Shown here in pieces: positions 43,301 through 50,552 of a DNA stretch of 64,000 nt. The DNA comes from Eubacterium sp. (GTDB lineage Bacteria; Bacillota; Clostridia; Oscillospirales; Ruminococcaceae). Below the pieces are notes generated by a model, which worked only from the letters and a program-made list of their open reading frames with translations, made no database searches and was not told where the DNA came from. Positions within the stretch are counted from its first letter, which is position 1; each line of letters starts with the position of its first letter. A program made the position numbers and the translations under genes. The stretch is from assembly GCA_022511265.1 (NCBI GenBank), contig JAFLRX010000005.1, forward strand, positions 36,235-100,234. The letters are read 5' to 3'.

Positions 43301-44765
43301 TCTCTGCCGGATATTTACCGTCTTTCTTAGCCGCTTCTATCGCTGCCTCGATCGTCTCATAGCTTACACCTTTATACTCAGCGGCAGGAGGATAAGGCGC
43401 ATGTGCTGCTGTCAGGGATATATCGGAATCGTAATTTTTATAAACATAACGATCGGTCATTTTTTCGTTGATAAAGGTGCCGTCGGGAAGATGCCATACG
43501 TATTCGTCAAGCTCAATGCCTGCTTCCGCATTTTCATCTGTCATTTCGCTTGCAGGTATTATATTGGTCGTTGCCAAATATCCTAAATAGAGATCGTTAG
43601 CATCTCCGTTTTCGGCAATATTATCATAGATCGCGCCGGATTCAAAGGTAATTGTTGCTTTGGTAGTGTTGTAGCAGAATACACCGCCGACAACAGGGTA
43701 AATATCTCCTCCGTCTTCTCCTTCGGCTTTATTACCTTTTATGATCGTATTTTTAAGAGTTACGACGCCGTAGTCATTTATACGGATGCCTCCTGTATAA
43801 TACGCTTTGTTGTCCGAAATCACACAGCCGTCAAACGTAACGGTTGCGTATAATTCCTCCCAGTCAGCATAACGCTCATCACAGCCTTCTATGTAAATCG
43901 TATGCTCGCAATCATAGCTGCCTTTTACAGTGCAATTGTTAAATGAGAAAACTCCATTAGCACCGATGACATCCTCTTCAATTGTTATCACCGAGCTGCC
44001 GACCGCATTGTCGCCGTAGTTGTCGGTAAAATCGCATTTGGTCGCTTTGGCTCCCGTGACACGGGACAAACACAGTGCCGAGCCGCCTGATGAGCTGCTT
44101 GACGTTGTATAGTTGTCCTCAAACTTTACGCCATTCAAGGTAACATTAACAACATCGGGAAGATCCCAAATACTCTGCGCATTACCAACAGCGTACAAGC
44201 CGCCGCCCTGATAGGACGCAGCGTTTTCGGAAATAGTTGAGTCTATGATAGTAAGATCGCCTTTTCCGTCAAAGTAAATTGCGCCGCCTTTTTGCGCGGA
44301 GTTTCCTGTGATCGTCATTCCGTTTAGGGTAATGTTTGCCGTACCTGTAATGTTAAGTCCGCCGCCCGAATCGTACTCTCCGGCAACACCGTTAGTCAGC
44401 TTACCGTTTTCGAGAGTGACTGTACCGCCGGAAATAGTATACACTGTTCCTGCGCCGTTGCCGTCAATGGAGTGCTTTTCCATCTTCAATGTGTACGACT
44501 TGCCGCCGGAGGTGATGTTTTCCGTCGTGTCTTTCAGCAGCTTTATCGTTTCTTTATTACCGACGTTTTTTACCGCATCTTGCAGGGTGTCGTAGTATAC
44601 TTCCTCACCGCCGGAGGTTATTACGACTGCGGTCTTTCCTTCCATAGTCTCATCCGCCAAAGCATTAGACGAAATACCGAACCATGCTATGACAAAAATC
44701 AACACCAGTATACACTGACAAAGAAATACCGCCGAAATCTTCCTTTTAGTCTGCTGTCCTATCAT
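37359..44765 (-). CDS. Giant sortase-type adhesin: beta-helix region plus 11 Cna_B repeats
   Basis: A 2468-residue surface protein. Order: signal peptide (to about residue 38, ending NALA); a long right-handed beta-helix-like region (about 60-1230) rich in GGGIY, GGAIY and NxA turns; a SpaA-like domain (about 1320-1425, YGDLEVSKTVEGN..); 11 Cna_B domains (about 1430-2405); a short acidic linker; PPETG at 2429-2433; a hydrophobic helix; and the basic tail KKLIAGKNK. Each Cna_B unit keeps the Lys (VSVEKVW), Glu (TVDEVE) and Asn (TITNIK) expected for an internal isopeptide bond. The last three repeats are a distinct subtype separated by Glu/Pro linkers. AAGGAGG precedes ATG 44765. It probably makes a long covalently stiffened stalk displaying the beta-helix. 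No sortase gene is nearby. Confidence 0.9.
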   Translation of the reverse strand: MIGQQTKRKISAVFLCQCILVLIFVIAWFGISSNALADETMEGKTAVVITSGGEEVYYDTLQDAVKNVGNKETIKLLKDTTENITSGGKSYTLKMEKHSIDGNGAGTVYTISGGTVTLENGKLTNGVAGEYDSGGGLNITGTANITLNGMTITGNSAQKGGAIYFDGKGDLTIIDSTISENAASYQGGGLYAVGNAQSIWDLPDVVNVTLNGVKFEDNYTTSSSSSGGSALCLSRVTGAKATKCDFTDNYGDNAVGSSVITIEEDVIGANGVFSFNNCTVKGSYDCEHTIYIEGCDERYADWEELYATVTFDGCVISDNKAYYTGGIRINDYGVVTLKNTIIKGNKAEGEDGGDIYPVVGGVFCYNTTKATITFESGAIYDNIAENGDANDLYLGYLATTNIIPASEMTDENAEAGIELDEYVWHLPDGTFINEKMTDRYVYKNYDSDISLTAAHAPYPPAAEYKGVSYETIEAAIEAAKKDGKYPAEIKLLPGLDNFVEGIFSFSAATVNIDVPVILDLNKLTLSATGDTLFVVTEEGSLTLQGEGVLSGLIKIQNNSDLTLNTETDNKFEIKLEDEDAVITLGDDFASGSTISVELDEVRAAALNDNNYGNEDISYTIIKNGAKLELAQLSVALTNPRVKIRLNDDGDIIAVNASIKNALYVSSGGTDAIADGTSDDPILTVEEAIARLRGKPAGEEYTIYILDTVTIEDSGVEWDGGNKKITIVRSSKDGAPTNDDGQIDLRRAHMINIAGGASLTLKNITIDGESGSSNSPYYRAGSMITVEPDGELTLGENSVLQNNDVSVNYLDGTEEDPDTRILSNFCGGAVYVEGGTVNILPDSTIQNCTARLGGGIYCDDGSIQMSGGLITNNVAGTGFDLYSASGGGICLTGDNAVMNLSGGTFAYNEASDGGGVAVGTGGYSEDIRSNTNIPAFVMSDGSFIGNVAKGNGGGLFVQSTYRADVTKGVFSENECYDNHFGGGAIYVNGGKAGVRDGELWLKNVLITENYAKHFGGGIAGCYTSGSVVNMTYGSVIYHNYAYCTIDETEEYILCDISTVTSDTRVDLFEDTDLDHKKQQTRDYFTQYMVDGTPYHWKAAVEANGFKRGDYVSEDYLDSMTGKVVYTEADPNPETVDGMSVIISNNISNNGSGGGIGTNGSVFIGGETYKPSWEWDEIKPSEFCVEKKWEDLDKNDNGYPINLAQLNIWIITITDNGDGTQTINKIHNPMMVDSEWIGETRFEVLDENSTAIMLEEAIYNDGRHVWASLDQDYADYKDIIDDIIDDVMETMYADAECVLPGDSENAPFTCEYEENGGDFVVTNKPYYGDLEVSKTVEGNKGDTDKVFNFTVTLNDKSINGTYGDMTFNSGVATFTLTGGDSLTAENLPAGVKYTVTETEANQGGYITNSVGAEGKIPAKKSDETKPAAASFTNTRNGDTITINKTWLGRDTANHPESVTVQIYKDNVPYETVTLDEENNWSCEWTYIWTELQEQHEWRVEEVGVPAGYRVDYDHTDNDWTVKNIKLTDVSVEKVWEERTGHPTSVSVQLYQNGTAYGAPVTLDESNEWKYTWNNLDEDYDWTVDEVETPAGYRKTKDHIGNNWTITNIKQTEVSVEKIWDDDNSADRPASVSVQLYKDGVEYGSPETLNASNQWKHTWNNLDEDHDWTVDEVAVPTGYRKEKGHTGNDWTITNIKLVDVSVSKAWVGKDGTNHPNEVYVQLYCDGYENGEFVALSEANNWSHTWTGLEKDHVWTVKEIRIPTGYRMSIDHIGNDWTVTNIKQTDVSVEKVWVGGTDHPTSVSVQLYQDGVEYGEPVTLDESNEWKHVWNKLDENHNWTVDEVEVPAGYRKTKDHIGNNWTITNIKLTDVSVEKAWVGGTDHPESVSVQLYQDGAEYGAPVTLDDSNKWKHVWNNLDENHNWTVDEVEVPTGYRKTKDHIGNDWTITNIKQTDVSVEKVWVGGTDHPASVSVQLYQDGVEYGAPVTLDESNEWKHVWNKLDENHNWTVDEVETPTGYRKTKDHTGNDWTVTNIKLTDVSVEKIWVGGTDHPTSVSVQLYQDGVEYGEPVTLDESNEWKYVWNNLDENHNWTVDEVEVPAGYRKTKDHTGNDWTITNIKDEEPDIPEPELIDVTVNKVWEDDNSVDRPDSVTVQLYQDGKAYGDTVTLNKDNGWSHIWSELEKAHDWTVDEVNVPDGYHVSVSNDGNAWTIINTKDKVPYTPEPAPELIDVTVNKVWDDDNSADRPESVTVQLYRDGKAYGDAVTLNKENGWSHIWSELEKAHDWTVDEVNVPDGYHVSVSNDGNDWTITNIKDEEPTPEPEPVLELIDVTVNKVWDDDNSADRPTSVTVQLYQDGKAYGDVITLNENNGWSYTWSGLEKAHDWTVDEVNVPDGYEATVANSGNVWTITNTADETNSSVAGGGHDNDRDDETPPETGVNTRADQMAAVMLSALAVMLAAFISGKKLIAGKNK
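37530..40480 (-). repeat. Tandem array of about 250-base Cna_B coding repeats
   Basis: Eleven head-to-tail units inside the adhesin gene. Units 5 to 8 (about 38430-39440) are the most alike and alternate QTDVSVEK and LTDVSVEK starts, which suggests recent expansion by two-unit duplication. Copy number is likely to vary between strains. Confidence 0.85.
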
Positions 44766-44841
44766 TTGATCGACCTCCTTGTATGTAACGCGGGCGCAGC
44801 ATATGCGCCGCGCATATTATCCGAAAAAAGTATACACTATT

Positions 44842-44870
44842 ATTATAGCAGATTATGCTTAAAAAAACAA
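44842..44870 (-). promoter_or_regulatory. Promoter of the giant adhesin gene
   Basis: TTGTTT (44865-44870), 17-base spacer, TATAAT (44842-44847) on the minus strand. The leader holds a GGCGCA-TGCGCC hairpin (about 44796-44812). Confidence 0.7.
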
Positions 44871-44936
44871 TATTATCAGTGAAATAAAATAATATTTTTA
44901 TAAAGCCGCAGATACGATCATCCGACATTTTTAGAT

Positions 44937-44971
44937 AAAAATACGGACAGCATACGCTGTCCGTATTTTTG
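44937..44971 (-). terminator. Terminator of the GH43-GH5-GH5 operon
   Basis: The stem ATACGGACAGC / GCTGTCCGTAT with a 4-base loop is flanked by A and T runs. Confidence 0.88.
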
Positions 44972-44991
44972 TATGATAAGACTTTGATAGC

Positions 44992-46458
44992 TTATTTCTT
45001 TATCTTCTTGGTGACCAGCACTGCTGCCGCCGCGATAACAGCCACGCCAGCGGTTACGGCGATGCCGTTGCTGCCGGTATCGGGGTTGGTTGTGTCTGCG
45101 GGCGCCTCGGTCTCGGGCGCGTCCGTCTCAGGCGCGTCTGTCTCAGGCGCTTCGGTTGCAGGAGCGTCAGTCTCGGGTGCTTCGGTCTCGGGCATATCCG
45201 GCTCGTAGGTTCCTGCTAAAATGTCAGCGAATATCTGCTGTAATTCAGGGTCGTTCATTTGCAGAGTACCTCTGTTGTAATAGCAGCCTGTGGGATTGTT
45301 TCTGTCATAGGTGTCCCACAGAACCGGGCAGATACCGACGTCTACCATTGCCTTGCAGGTCACGCCGTTGAAGTAATTTATCATTTCCTTGGTCTTGTTG
45401 CTCTTTGCGGCAACGCCGTATTCACCCATGATAACAGGTATACCGTTGTCGATAAACCTTTCCTTTATCATGGTCATGTACTTGTTCAGCTCGTCAATAT
45501 CCGACTGACTGCCCCACTCGGTCTGAGCCTTGCCCCAGCTTGCGTCTTTTTCAAGTATGCAGAAGGTAGAGGGAGTGTAGTAGTGGATGGACACCGCGCA
45601 GCGGTTCATCGGGTCATTCGGCACTTCAAACAGCTCGTCACAGGTAAGCGTCGCGTCGGTGCCGTAACCCGCGATAAGCAGATGACGCTCGGCGTTGTTG
45701 CCGCCGGACGCTCTTACTATGTCAACAAACTTCTGATTTATCTCATTTAACAGAGCGTACGCGTCGGGCTTTTTCGCTCTCGAGCCGCCGTATCTGTTCC
45801 AGATGCTGTCCCATGCGCCCTCTTCGTTCAACGACTCAAACATTACATAGTCGTTATACTCGCCGAACGCCTCGGACAGCTGCTCCCAGATACGGGTGTA
45901 CTTCTTCATGCACTCGTCCTTTTCATCGGTGGCAAAGCCGTCCCACCAGCCGCCGTCCCAATGGATATTTACGATCGCGTACATACCGCTGTCTACCGTC
46001 CAGTCAACGACCTCTTTAACGCGGTCTATGTACTCGGGCGCGATGGTATAATCCTCGTCCATCATATTCGACCATGCAACGGGTATTCTCAGCACGCCGA
46101 AGCCTGCGTCCGCTATGCCCTTTATGATGTCCTCGGTTATCTCTATCGAGCCCCACGCGGTCTCGAAATTGGTCACGCTGTCGCCGTTTATCCAGCTGCC
46201 GCAGGACTCAAAGGTGTTGCCGAGGTTTATACCCAGCCCCATATCCTTTACCAGCTCCATCGTTGTGATGTCGCGCATTGCGGGTGCATCGTCAGTCTCT
46301 TCTTCAGCGGGTGCGTCCTCCTCGGGCGCGGTCGTTTCCTCCGCCGCAACGGTCTCATCGGGAACTTCAGTCTCCGCCGGCGGCTCTTCCGCAAACGCGG
46401 TAACGGATAACGCCATCGTCGCGGCGCAAAGCGCAGCAATAAATCTTAATTTCTTCAT
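44992..46458 (-). CDS. Cell-wall-anchored GH5 endoglucanase
   Basis: A 488-residue exported cellulase. Signal peptide to about residue 23; acidic linker rich in Glu, Thr and Pro (24-60); GH5 barrel (about 62-415) with GLGINLGNTFES, acid/base E212 in SLNEEG and nucleophile E346 in IMGEYG; a second linker of repeated ETDAP/ETEAP units (423-455); then NPDTG (458-462), a hydrophobic helix and the tail TKKIKK. NPDTG with helix and basic end looks like a sortase signal of non-LPxTG type. It is the third gene of the operon, 48 bases behind the lipoprotein GH5. Confidence 0.9.
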   Translation of the reverse strand: MKKLRFIAALCAATMALSVTAFAEEPPAETEVPDETVAAEETTAPEEDAPAEEETDDAPAMRDITTMELVKDMGLGINLGNTFESCGSWINGDSVTNFETAWGSIEITEDIIKGIADAGFGVLRIPVAWSNMMDEDYTIAPEYIDRVKEVVDWTVDSGMYAIVNIHWDGGWWDGFATDEKDECMKKYTRIWEQLSEAFGEYNDYVMFESLNEEGAWDSIWNRYGGSRAKKPDAYALLNEINQKFVDIVRASGGNNAERHLLIAGYGTDATLTCDELFEVPNDPMNRCAVSIHYYTPSTFCILEKDASWGKAQTEWGSQSDIDELNKYMTMIKERFIDNGIPVIMGEYGVAAKSNKTKEMINYFNGVTCKAMVDVGICPVLWDTYDRNNPTGCYYNRGTLQMNDPELQQIFADILAGTYEPDMPETEAPETDAPATEAPETDAPETDAPETEAPADTTNPDTGSNGIAVTAGVAVIAAAAVLVTKKIKK

Positions 46459-46506
46459 TTTTTCCTACCTTTCATAAATTTATTTGTTTGCATAACGCAA
46501 ATAGTT

Positions 46507-47676
46507 TCAGCCTTTTATCTTTTCCGCTATCTTCTGAATTACCTCGCGGTCGCTGTCAGACTTGATGCGGAAGTCAGTCCTTGAATACATATTGTCGTTC
46601 ACGTCCCAGATGACCGGCACAAAGCCGTAATCGGTTGCGGTGTCCAGCAGCACCTCAAGACATTCAGAGGTATCGGTGTACTGCGCGTCGCCTGCGAAAC
46701 GCTCGGACGGATAGTTCGCGCTGGTCTCGCCGACGAATACCGGTATGCCGTTATCGGTGAATTTCTTCTTCAGCAGCTCGCACTGGTCGTGGGTGTAGTC
46801 CAGCCAGAACTGTCCGCCTATCTGATTTATCCAATAGCACATATTGTCGATGTAATGCACCGACACCATCAGCTTATCCTCTGCGCTGTCGGTCGGCAGG
46901 ACGAACTTTTCGCCGGTGGTAAGGTCGATGTTTGTCCAATAGCCAGACACTATCAGCAAACGCTCGGCATTGTTGCCGCCGGTGGCTCTTACCGCGTCCA
47001 CAAAGGTCTGGTTCAGCGCGTTGGTAAGCGCGTATCCGTCGTCCTGCGGCAGGTCGGTCAGCACTCCCGCGCCGTCAAACTGCGCGCCGCCGAGATACTC
47101 GTTATACCCCTCGAACACAACATAATCGGAATAATCCTTGAAATGCTCCGCTATCTGCGTCCAGAGATTGTTAAATATCTTCTTGCAGCTGTCAAGGTCG
47201 TTTCTCCTGATGATAAACTCGTCAAAATGGTGGATGTTTATAACGGCGTATACGCCCGCCTCCATGCAGTAATCCACTATCTCCTGCACACGGTTCATAT
47301 AATCCTCGTTTATCGTATATGTGCCGTCGTCCTCCATCATATTGCCCCAGAACACGGGTATACGCACGGTGTTAAAGCCCTCGGCTTTCATGCCGTCGAT
47401 GACCTCCTGCGTGGTCACCACCGCGCCCCAGCGGGTCTCATAATCCTGCGGGGTGTTGCCGCCCACCTTGGGTATCCATGTATAATACGCCTGCTCGCAG
47501 TCGGTGGCGTCATACGCCTCCATTGTGTTGCCGAGATTTATGCCTATGCCCATATCCTTTGCGTATTCGTTGGCTGTCATATCTCTCATGCCCCCGCCCT
47601 GTGTCTCGCCGCAGCCTGCCGCGCCTATCATCATGCATGCCGCCAATGCCGCGGCAGCAAATCTCTTTAGTTTCAT
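46507..47676 (-). CDS. Lipoprotein GH5 endoglucanase
   Basis: A 389-residue GH5 enzyme with a lipoprotein signal (MKLKRFAAAALAACMMIGAAGC, lipid on Cys22) and no linker or binding module. The barrel holds MGIGINLGNTMEA, acid/base E193 in EGYNEYLGG and nucleophile E317 in VFVGETSA. It resembles the wall-anchored enzyme downstream and probably arose by duplication, but the two have different anchors. It follows the GH43 gene by 15 bases. Confidence 0.9.
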   Translation of the reverse strand: MKLKRFAAAALAACMMIGAAGCGETQGGGMRDMTANEYAKDMGIGINLGNTMEAYDATDCEQAYYTWIPKVGGNTPQDYETRWGAVVTTQEVIDGMKAEGFNTVRIPVFWGNMMEDDGTYTINEDYMNRVQEIVDYCMEAGVYAVINIHHFDEFIIRRNDLDSCKKIFNNLWTQIAEHFKDYSDYVVFEGYNEYLGGAQFDGAGVLTDLPQDDGYALTNALNQTFVDAVRATGGNNAERLLIVSGYWTNIDLTTGEKFVLPTDSAEDKLMVSVHYIDNMCYWINQIGGQFWLDYTHDQCELLKKKFTDNGIPVFVGETSANYPSERFAGDAQYTDTSECLEVLLDTATDYGFVPVIWDVNDNMYSRTDFRIKSDSDREVIQKIAEKIKG

Positions 47677-47691
47677 TATCGTTTCCCCCTG

Positions 47692-49020
47692 TTATTTTAA
47701 GAATACAAATTTATCAAATTCAAACAATGTTCTTTCGGTGAAATATCTCGTACACCAGTCGGTAGTAGCCAGCTCCGGCTTGAAGTACAGCGCGTGTCTG
47801 CCGGTGACCGCCTTTACGATACCCGTATAGGTGCCGTCCGCCGTGCCGACGTCAATGACGCCTATCTCCTCGCCGTTGTCGTAATCGTCGATCAGCACAT
47901 GCACCTTGCTGTCCATGCCCATACCCTTTACCGACAGCGCAAGCTTATAGGTCTTTGAGGAATTATCCTCGCCGAAATCAAAATACTTATAGCCTATTAT
48001 GCAGCCTGCTTTTATATCGGTCACCACTCGGGTGAACACGTCCTTTTCGGTGACGAACGCCCCGCCCTTCAGCACGCAGCATATCTCCGCAGGCGTTATC
48101 TGATAAGGATTAAGCGACTCGTCAAAGCCCAGCGAGGTCATCTCAACCGTCGGGATAGTGCCGTCAGGCAGTATCTGTACCCGTTCTACACAGGCGCGGC
48201 GGGAGAGTATCGTGTTGTTGGTCATGCGGTGGTAGAAGATGTACCACTGCCCCTTTATACAGCACAGCGAGCCGTGGTCGTTGCCCGCGGGATAATCATT
48301 GCCGTTGTCTATGATGTACCCTTTATACTCAAACGGTCCGGTCGGGCTGTCGGATATAGCGTATGCCAGCCTGCTGCCTTTAATGGGAGAATATACGAAG
48401 TAATACTTACCGTTTATCTTTCGTATCGAGCTTGCCTCGAAAAACCGCCTATCTTCCGGCGTGCCGTCAAAGTCCGGCATTACGGGTCGCTTCAGGCTGC
48501 CGGGCTTTACGGTGTGCATATCCTGCTCCAGCTCATTCATATACGATTCGGTATAGCCGTAATACACGTACACCCTGCCGTCGTCGTCCACCAGTACGCC
48601 CGCATCGTTGTAGATGCCGTTGTCGCCCGCGTCCTTTTCATCGTAAGTATAGCGTGACAGCAGCTTGAACGGGCCCTCCGGCTTGTCACTGACGCCGACG
48701 CAGCCCTTTGTGCCTACTATATAAGCGAACAGGTAATACTTACCGTCCTTTTCCACCACGTCAGGTGCGTACAGGTCGTTTTCCGTCCACTCGGCGGTGT
48801 CAGAGGGGTGGTCGCGGTCGGGTCGGGTGTGAAAGCTGTGTCCGTGGCACTGCCACTCGTTCAGATTGTCCACCGAAGCGGACCATACCTTCAGTTTGCT
48901 GTCGCAAAACGATGTGCCAGCCGCACTGTCATGCGAACCGTAAATATAAACTCTGTCGCCGAAAACTCTCGGCTCTCCGTCCGGGATGTACTCCCACAGC
49001 GGTAAGATTGGATTTGGCAT
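47692..49020 (-). CDS. Glycoside hydrolase family 43 protein with C-terminal CBM6-like domain
   Basis: A 442-residue cytoplasmic enzyme (no signal peptide), first gene of the operon. The five-bladed propeller begins NPILPLWEYIPDGEPRVFGDRVYIYGSHD. The transition-state Asp is in ENDLYAPDVVEK and the acid Glu in RRFFEASSIRKINGKYYFVYS. The C-terminal 130 residues have the pattern of a CBM6-type beta-sandwich. GH43 members are arabinofuranosidases or xylosidases, so it probably trims imported oligosaccharides. Specificity is not readable. Confidence 0.9.
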   Translation of the reverse strand: MPNPILPLWEYIPDGEPRVFGDRVYIYGSHDSAAGTSFCDSKLKVWSASVDNLNEWQCHGHSFHTRPDRDHPSDTAEWTENDLYAPDVVEKDGKYYLFAYIVGTKGCVGVSDKPEGPFKLLSRYTYDEKDAGDNGIYNDAGVLVDDDGRVYVYYGYTESYMNELEQDMHTVKPGSLKRPVMPDFDGTPEDRRFFEASSIRKINGKYYFVYSPIKGSRLAYAISDSPTGPFEYKGYIIDNGNDYPAGNDHGSLCCIKGQWYIFYHRMTNNTILSRRACVERVQILPDGTIPTVEMTSLGFDESLNPYQITPAEICCVLKGGAFVTEKDVFTRVVTDIKAGCIIGYKYFDFGEDNSSKTYKLALSVKGMGMDSKVHVLIDDYDNGEEIGVIDVGTADGTYTGIVKAVTGRHALYFKPELATTDWCTRYFTERTLFEFDKFVFLK

Positions 49021-49044
49021 AATTGTTTACCTCTTGTATGCAAT

Positions 49045-49064
49045 TTGTGTAATCGTTATCACAA
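49045..49064. promoter_or_regulatory. LacI-family / cre-like operator of the glycosidase operon
   Basis: The minus strand reads TTGTGATAACGATTACACAA. Its core TGATAACGATTACA fits a relaxed cre pattern (TGWNANCGNTNWCA) and has the central CG of LacI-family operators. It covers the expected transcription start, where a bound repressor would block initiation. Whether CcpA or a local sugar repressor binds is unknown; no LacI gene is in the window. Confidence 0.6.
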
Positions 49065-49067
49065 GCA

Positions 49068-49096
49068 ATTATACCATATTTTATTCAAAATTGCAA
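49068..49096 (-). promoter_or_regulatory. Promoter of the GH43-GH5-GH5 operon
   Basis: TTGCAA (49091-49096), 17-base spacer, TATAAT (49068-49073) on the minus strand. Confidence 0.8.
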
Positions 49097-49159
49097 TAAC
49101 TTTTGTTGAGAAAATAAAAATAAAATGATTATATTTTTCAATATTTTTATGTAACAGTA

Positions 49160-49188
49160 TTGCAAAAACAAAAGAAATAAAGTATAAT
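49160..49188 (+). promoter_or_regulatory. Promoter of aldo/keto reductase copy 3
   Basis: TTGCAA (49160-49165), 17-base spacer, TATAAT (49183-49188). Confidence 0.78.
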
Positions 49189-49189
49189 A

Positions 49190-49252
49190 AAGGCAATACC
49201 GCACAGAGATTGTGTGCAAAACCGTCAGGCGGTCTTTGTGCGGTATTGCCTT
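49190..49252. repeat. Palindromic element, long form, between promoter and gene
   Basis: AAGGCAATACCGCACA (49190-49205) pairs perfectly with TGTGCGGTATTGCCTT (49237-49252) across a 31-base loop that contains a second hairpin (ACCG..CGGT). A shortened relative with the same ends and the phrase CACAGAGATTGT lies at 51218-51265. Both sit directly behind a -10 box, so both would form the 5' end of an mRNA. Confidence 0.7.
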
Positions 49253-49279
49253 AATATTAAGATACAGGAGGACAACGCA

Positions 49280-50401
49280 ATGTCTATTGATTTAAACGCA
49301 ATGCCAAAGCTCGGCTTTGGGCTGATGAGACTTCCGATGAAGGATGATAAGATCGACCTCGACCGCGTCTGCGGTATGGTGGACGAATATATGAAAGCCG
49401 GACTTAACTATTTCGATACGGCGTACGTTTATCACGGCGGAGAGTCGGAGGTATGCGCAAGAGAGACGATAGTAAAGAGATACCCCAGAGAGTCCTTTTA
49501 CCTTGCGACAAAGCTGCCCGCGTGGAATTTGAACAGTGAAGAAGACAGAGACAGAATATTCGGCGAACAGCTGGAACGTGCGGGCGTAGATTATTTCGAC
49601 TTTTATCTGCTGCACTCTCTCGAGGACGGACACAATTACGATACATACGAAAAATTCGACTGCTTTAACTGGGGCATACAGAAAAAGGCAGAAGGTAAAA
49701 TAAAGCACTTCGGCTTTTCCTATCACGGCAGCCCCGAGCTGTTGGAAAAGGTGCTGGACAAGCACCCCGAAATAGAGTTCGTACAGATACAGCTGAACTA
49801 CGCCGACTGGAATAACCCCGTGGTGCAGTCCGGCAGGCTGTATAAGATACTCAGCGACAGAAACATCCCGATGATAATAATGGAGCCGGTCAAGGGCGGC
49901 ACGCTGGCTACTCTCACCCCCGAGCTGGAGGCGAAGTTCAAATCGGCAAGGCCCGACGCGACGGTTGCTTCATGGGCGTTCCGTTTTTGCGCGTCTCTGC
50001 CGGGCGTTATGACTATCCTGTCGGGCATGAGCAACGAAGAGCAGATGCAGGATAACATCGGTACATTCACGAATTTCGAGCCGCTAAGCGATGATGAAAG
50101 GGCGTTGGTTGCCGAGGTCACCGCGATAATGCTGGATATCCCGCAGATAGGCTGCACCGCCTGCAAATACTGCGTTGACGGCTGCCCCGCGAAGATAAGC
50201 ATACCCGACGTATTCCGCACGGTGAACACCGTCCGCCTGTATAAGGAAGAGTTCAGACCCAAGAATTTTTACAACGGACTGGTACAGCACAGCGGAAGAG
50301 CCTCTGACTGTATCGCCTGCGGCCAGTGCGAGGGCGTATGCCCGCAGCACCTGCCGATAATCGAGCTGATGAAAGAGGCAGCGGAGTTGTTGGATAAGTA
50401 A
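49280..50401 (+). CDS. Aldo/keto reductase fused to a two-cluster ferredoxin domain (copy 3)
   Basis: A 373-residue member of the same family as 22087 and 35981 but more diverged (YFDTAYVYHGG, LATKLPAW, YLLHSLEDG; clusters CTACKYCVDGCP and CIACGQCEGVCP). ATG 49280 has CAGGAGG in front; the frame upstream to 49214 is the translated palindrome. It is divergent from the GH43 operon. Confidence 0.9.
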   Translation: MSIDLNAMPKLGFGLMRLPMKDDKIDLDRVCGMVDEYMKAGLNYFDTAYVYHGGESEVCARETIVKRYPRESFYLATKLPAWNLNSEEDRDRIFGEQLERAGVDYFDFYLLHSLEDGHNYDTYEKFDCFNWGIQKKAEGKIKHFGFSYHGSPELLEKVLDKHPEIEFVQIQLNYADWNNPVVQSGRLYKILSDRNIPMIIMEPVKGGTLATLTPELEAKFKSARPDATVASWAFRFCASLPGVMTILSGMSNEEQMQDNIGTFTNFEPLSDDERALVAEVTAIMLDIPQIGCTACKYCVDGCPAKISIPDVFRTVNTVRLYKEEFRPKNFYNGLVQHSGRASDCIACGQCEGVCPQHLPIIELMKEAAELLDK

Positions 50402-50406
50402 ATATT

Positions 50407-50441
50407 AAAAACAGGCTGTTGCAGCGCAACAGCCTGTTTTT
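50407..50441 (+). terminator. Terminator of aldo/keto reductase copy 3
   Basis: The stem AAAAACAGGCTGTTGC / GCAACAGCCTGTTTTT has loop AGC. Just beyond lie three GAATAAT direct repeats (about 50450-50470) and a GTCCGCCC/GGGCGGGAC hairpin (50479-50498). Confidence 0.92.
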
Positions 50442-50520
50442 ATTTTTAGTGAATAATGAATAATGAATAACTGTGGTGTCCGCCCTTTGGGCGGGACGGA
50501 TTTTAATATTTTATCAACAC

Positions 50521-50552
50521 AAAGGCTTTCCCTTGAGGGGAAGGCTTTTTTC
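50521..50552. terminator. Imperfect hairpin terminator downstream of the XRE gene
   Basis: AAGGCTTTCCC pairs with GGGGAAGGCTT with one mismatch. The T-run is good on the plus strand and poor on minus, so its use by the XRE gene is uncertain. Confidence 0.5.

Noticed and set aside
49214..49279. Extension of aldo/keto reductase copy 3 by 22 residues
   Set aside because: It would translate part of the leader palindrome; CAGGAGG and the family start point to 49280.
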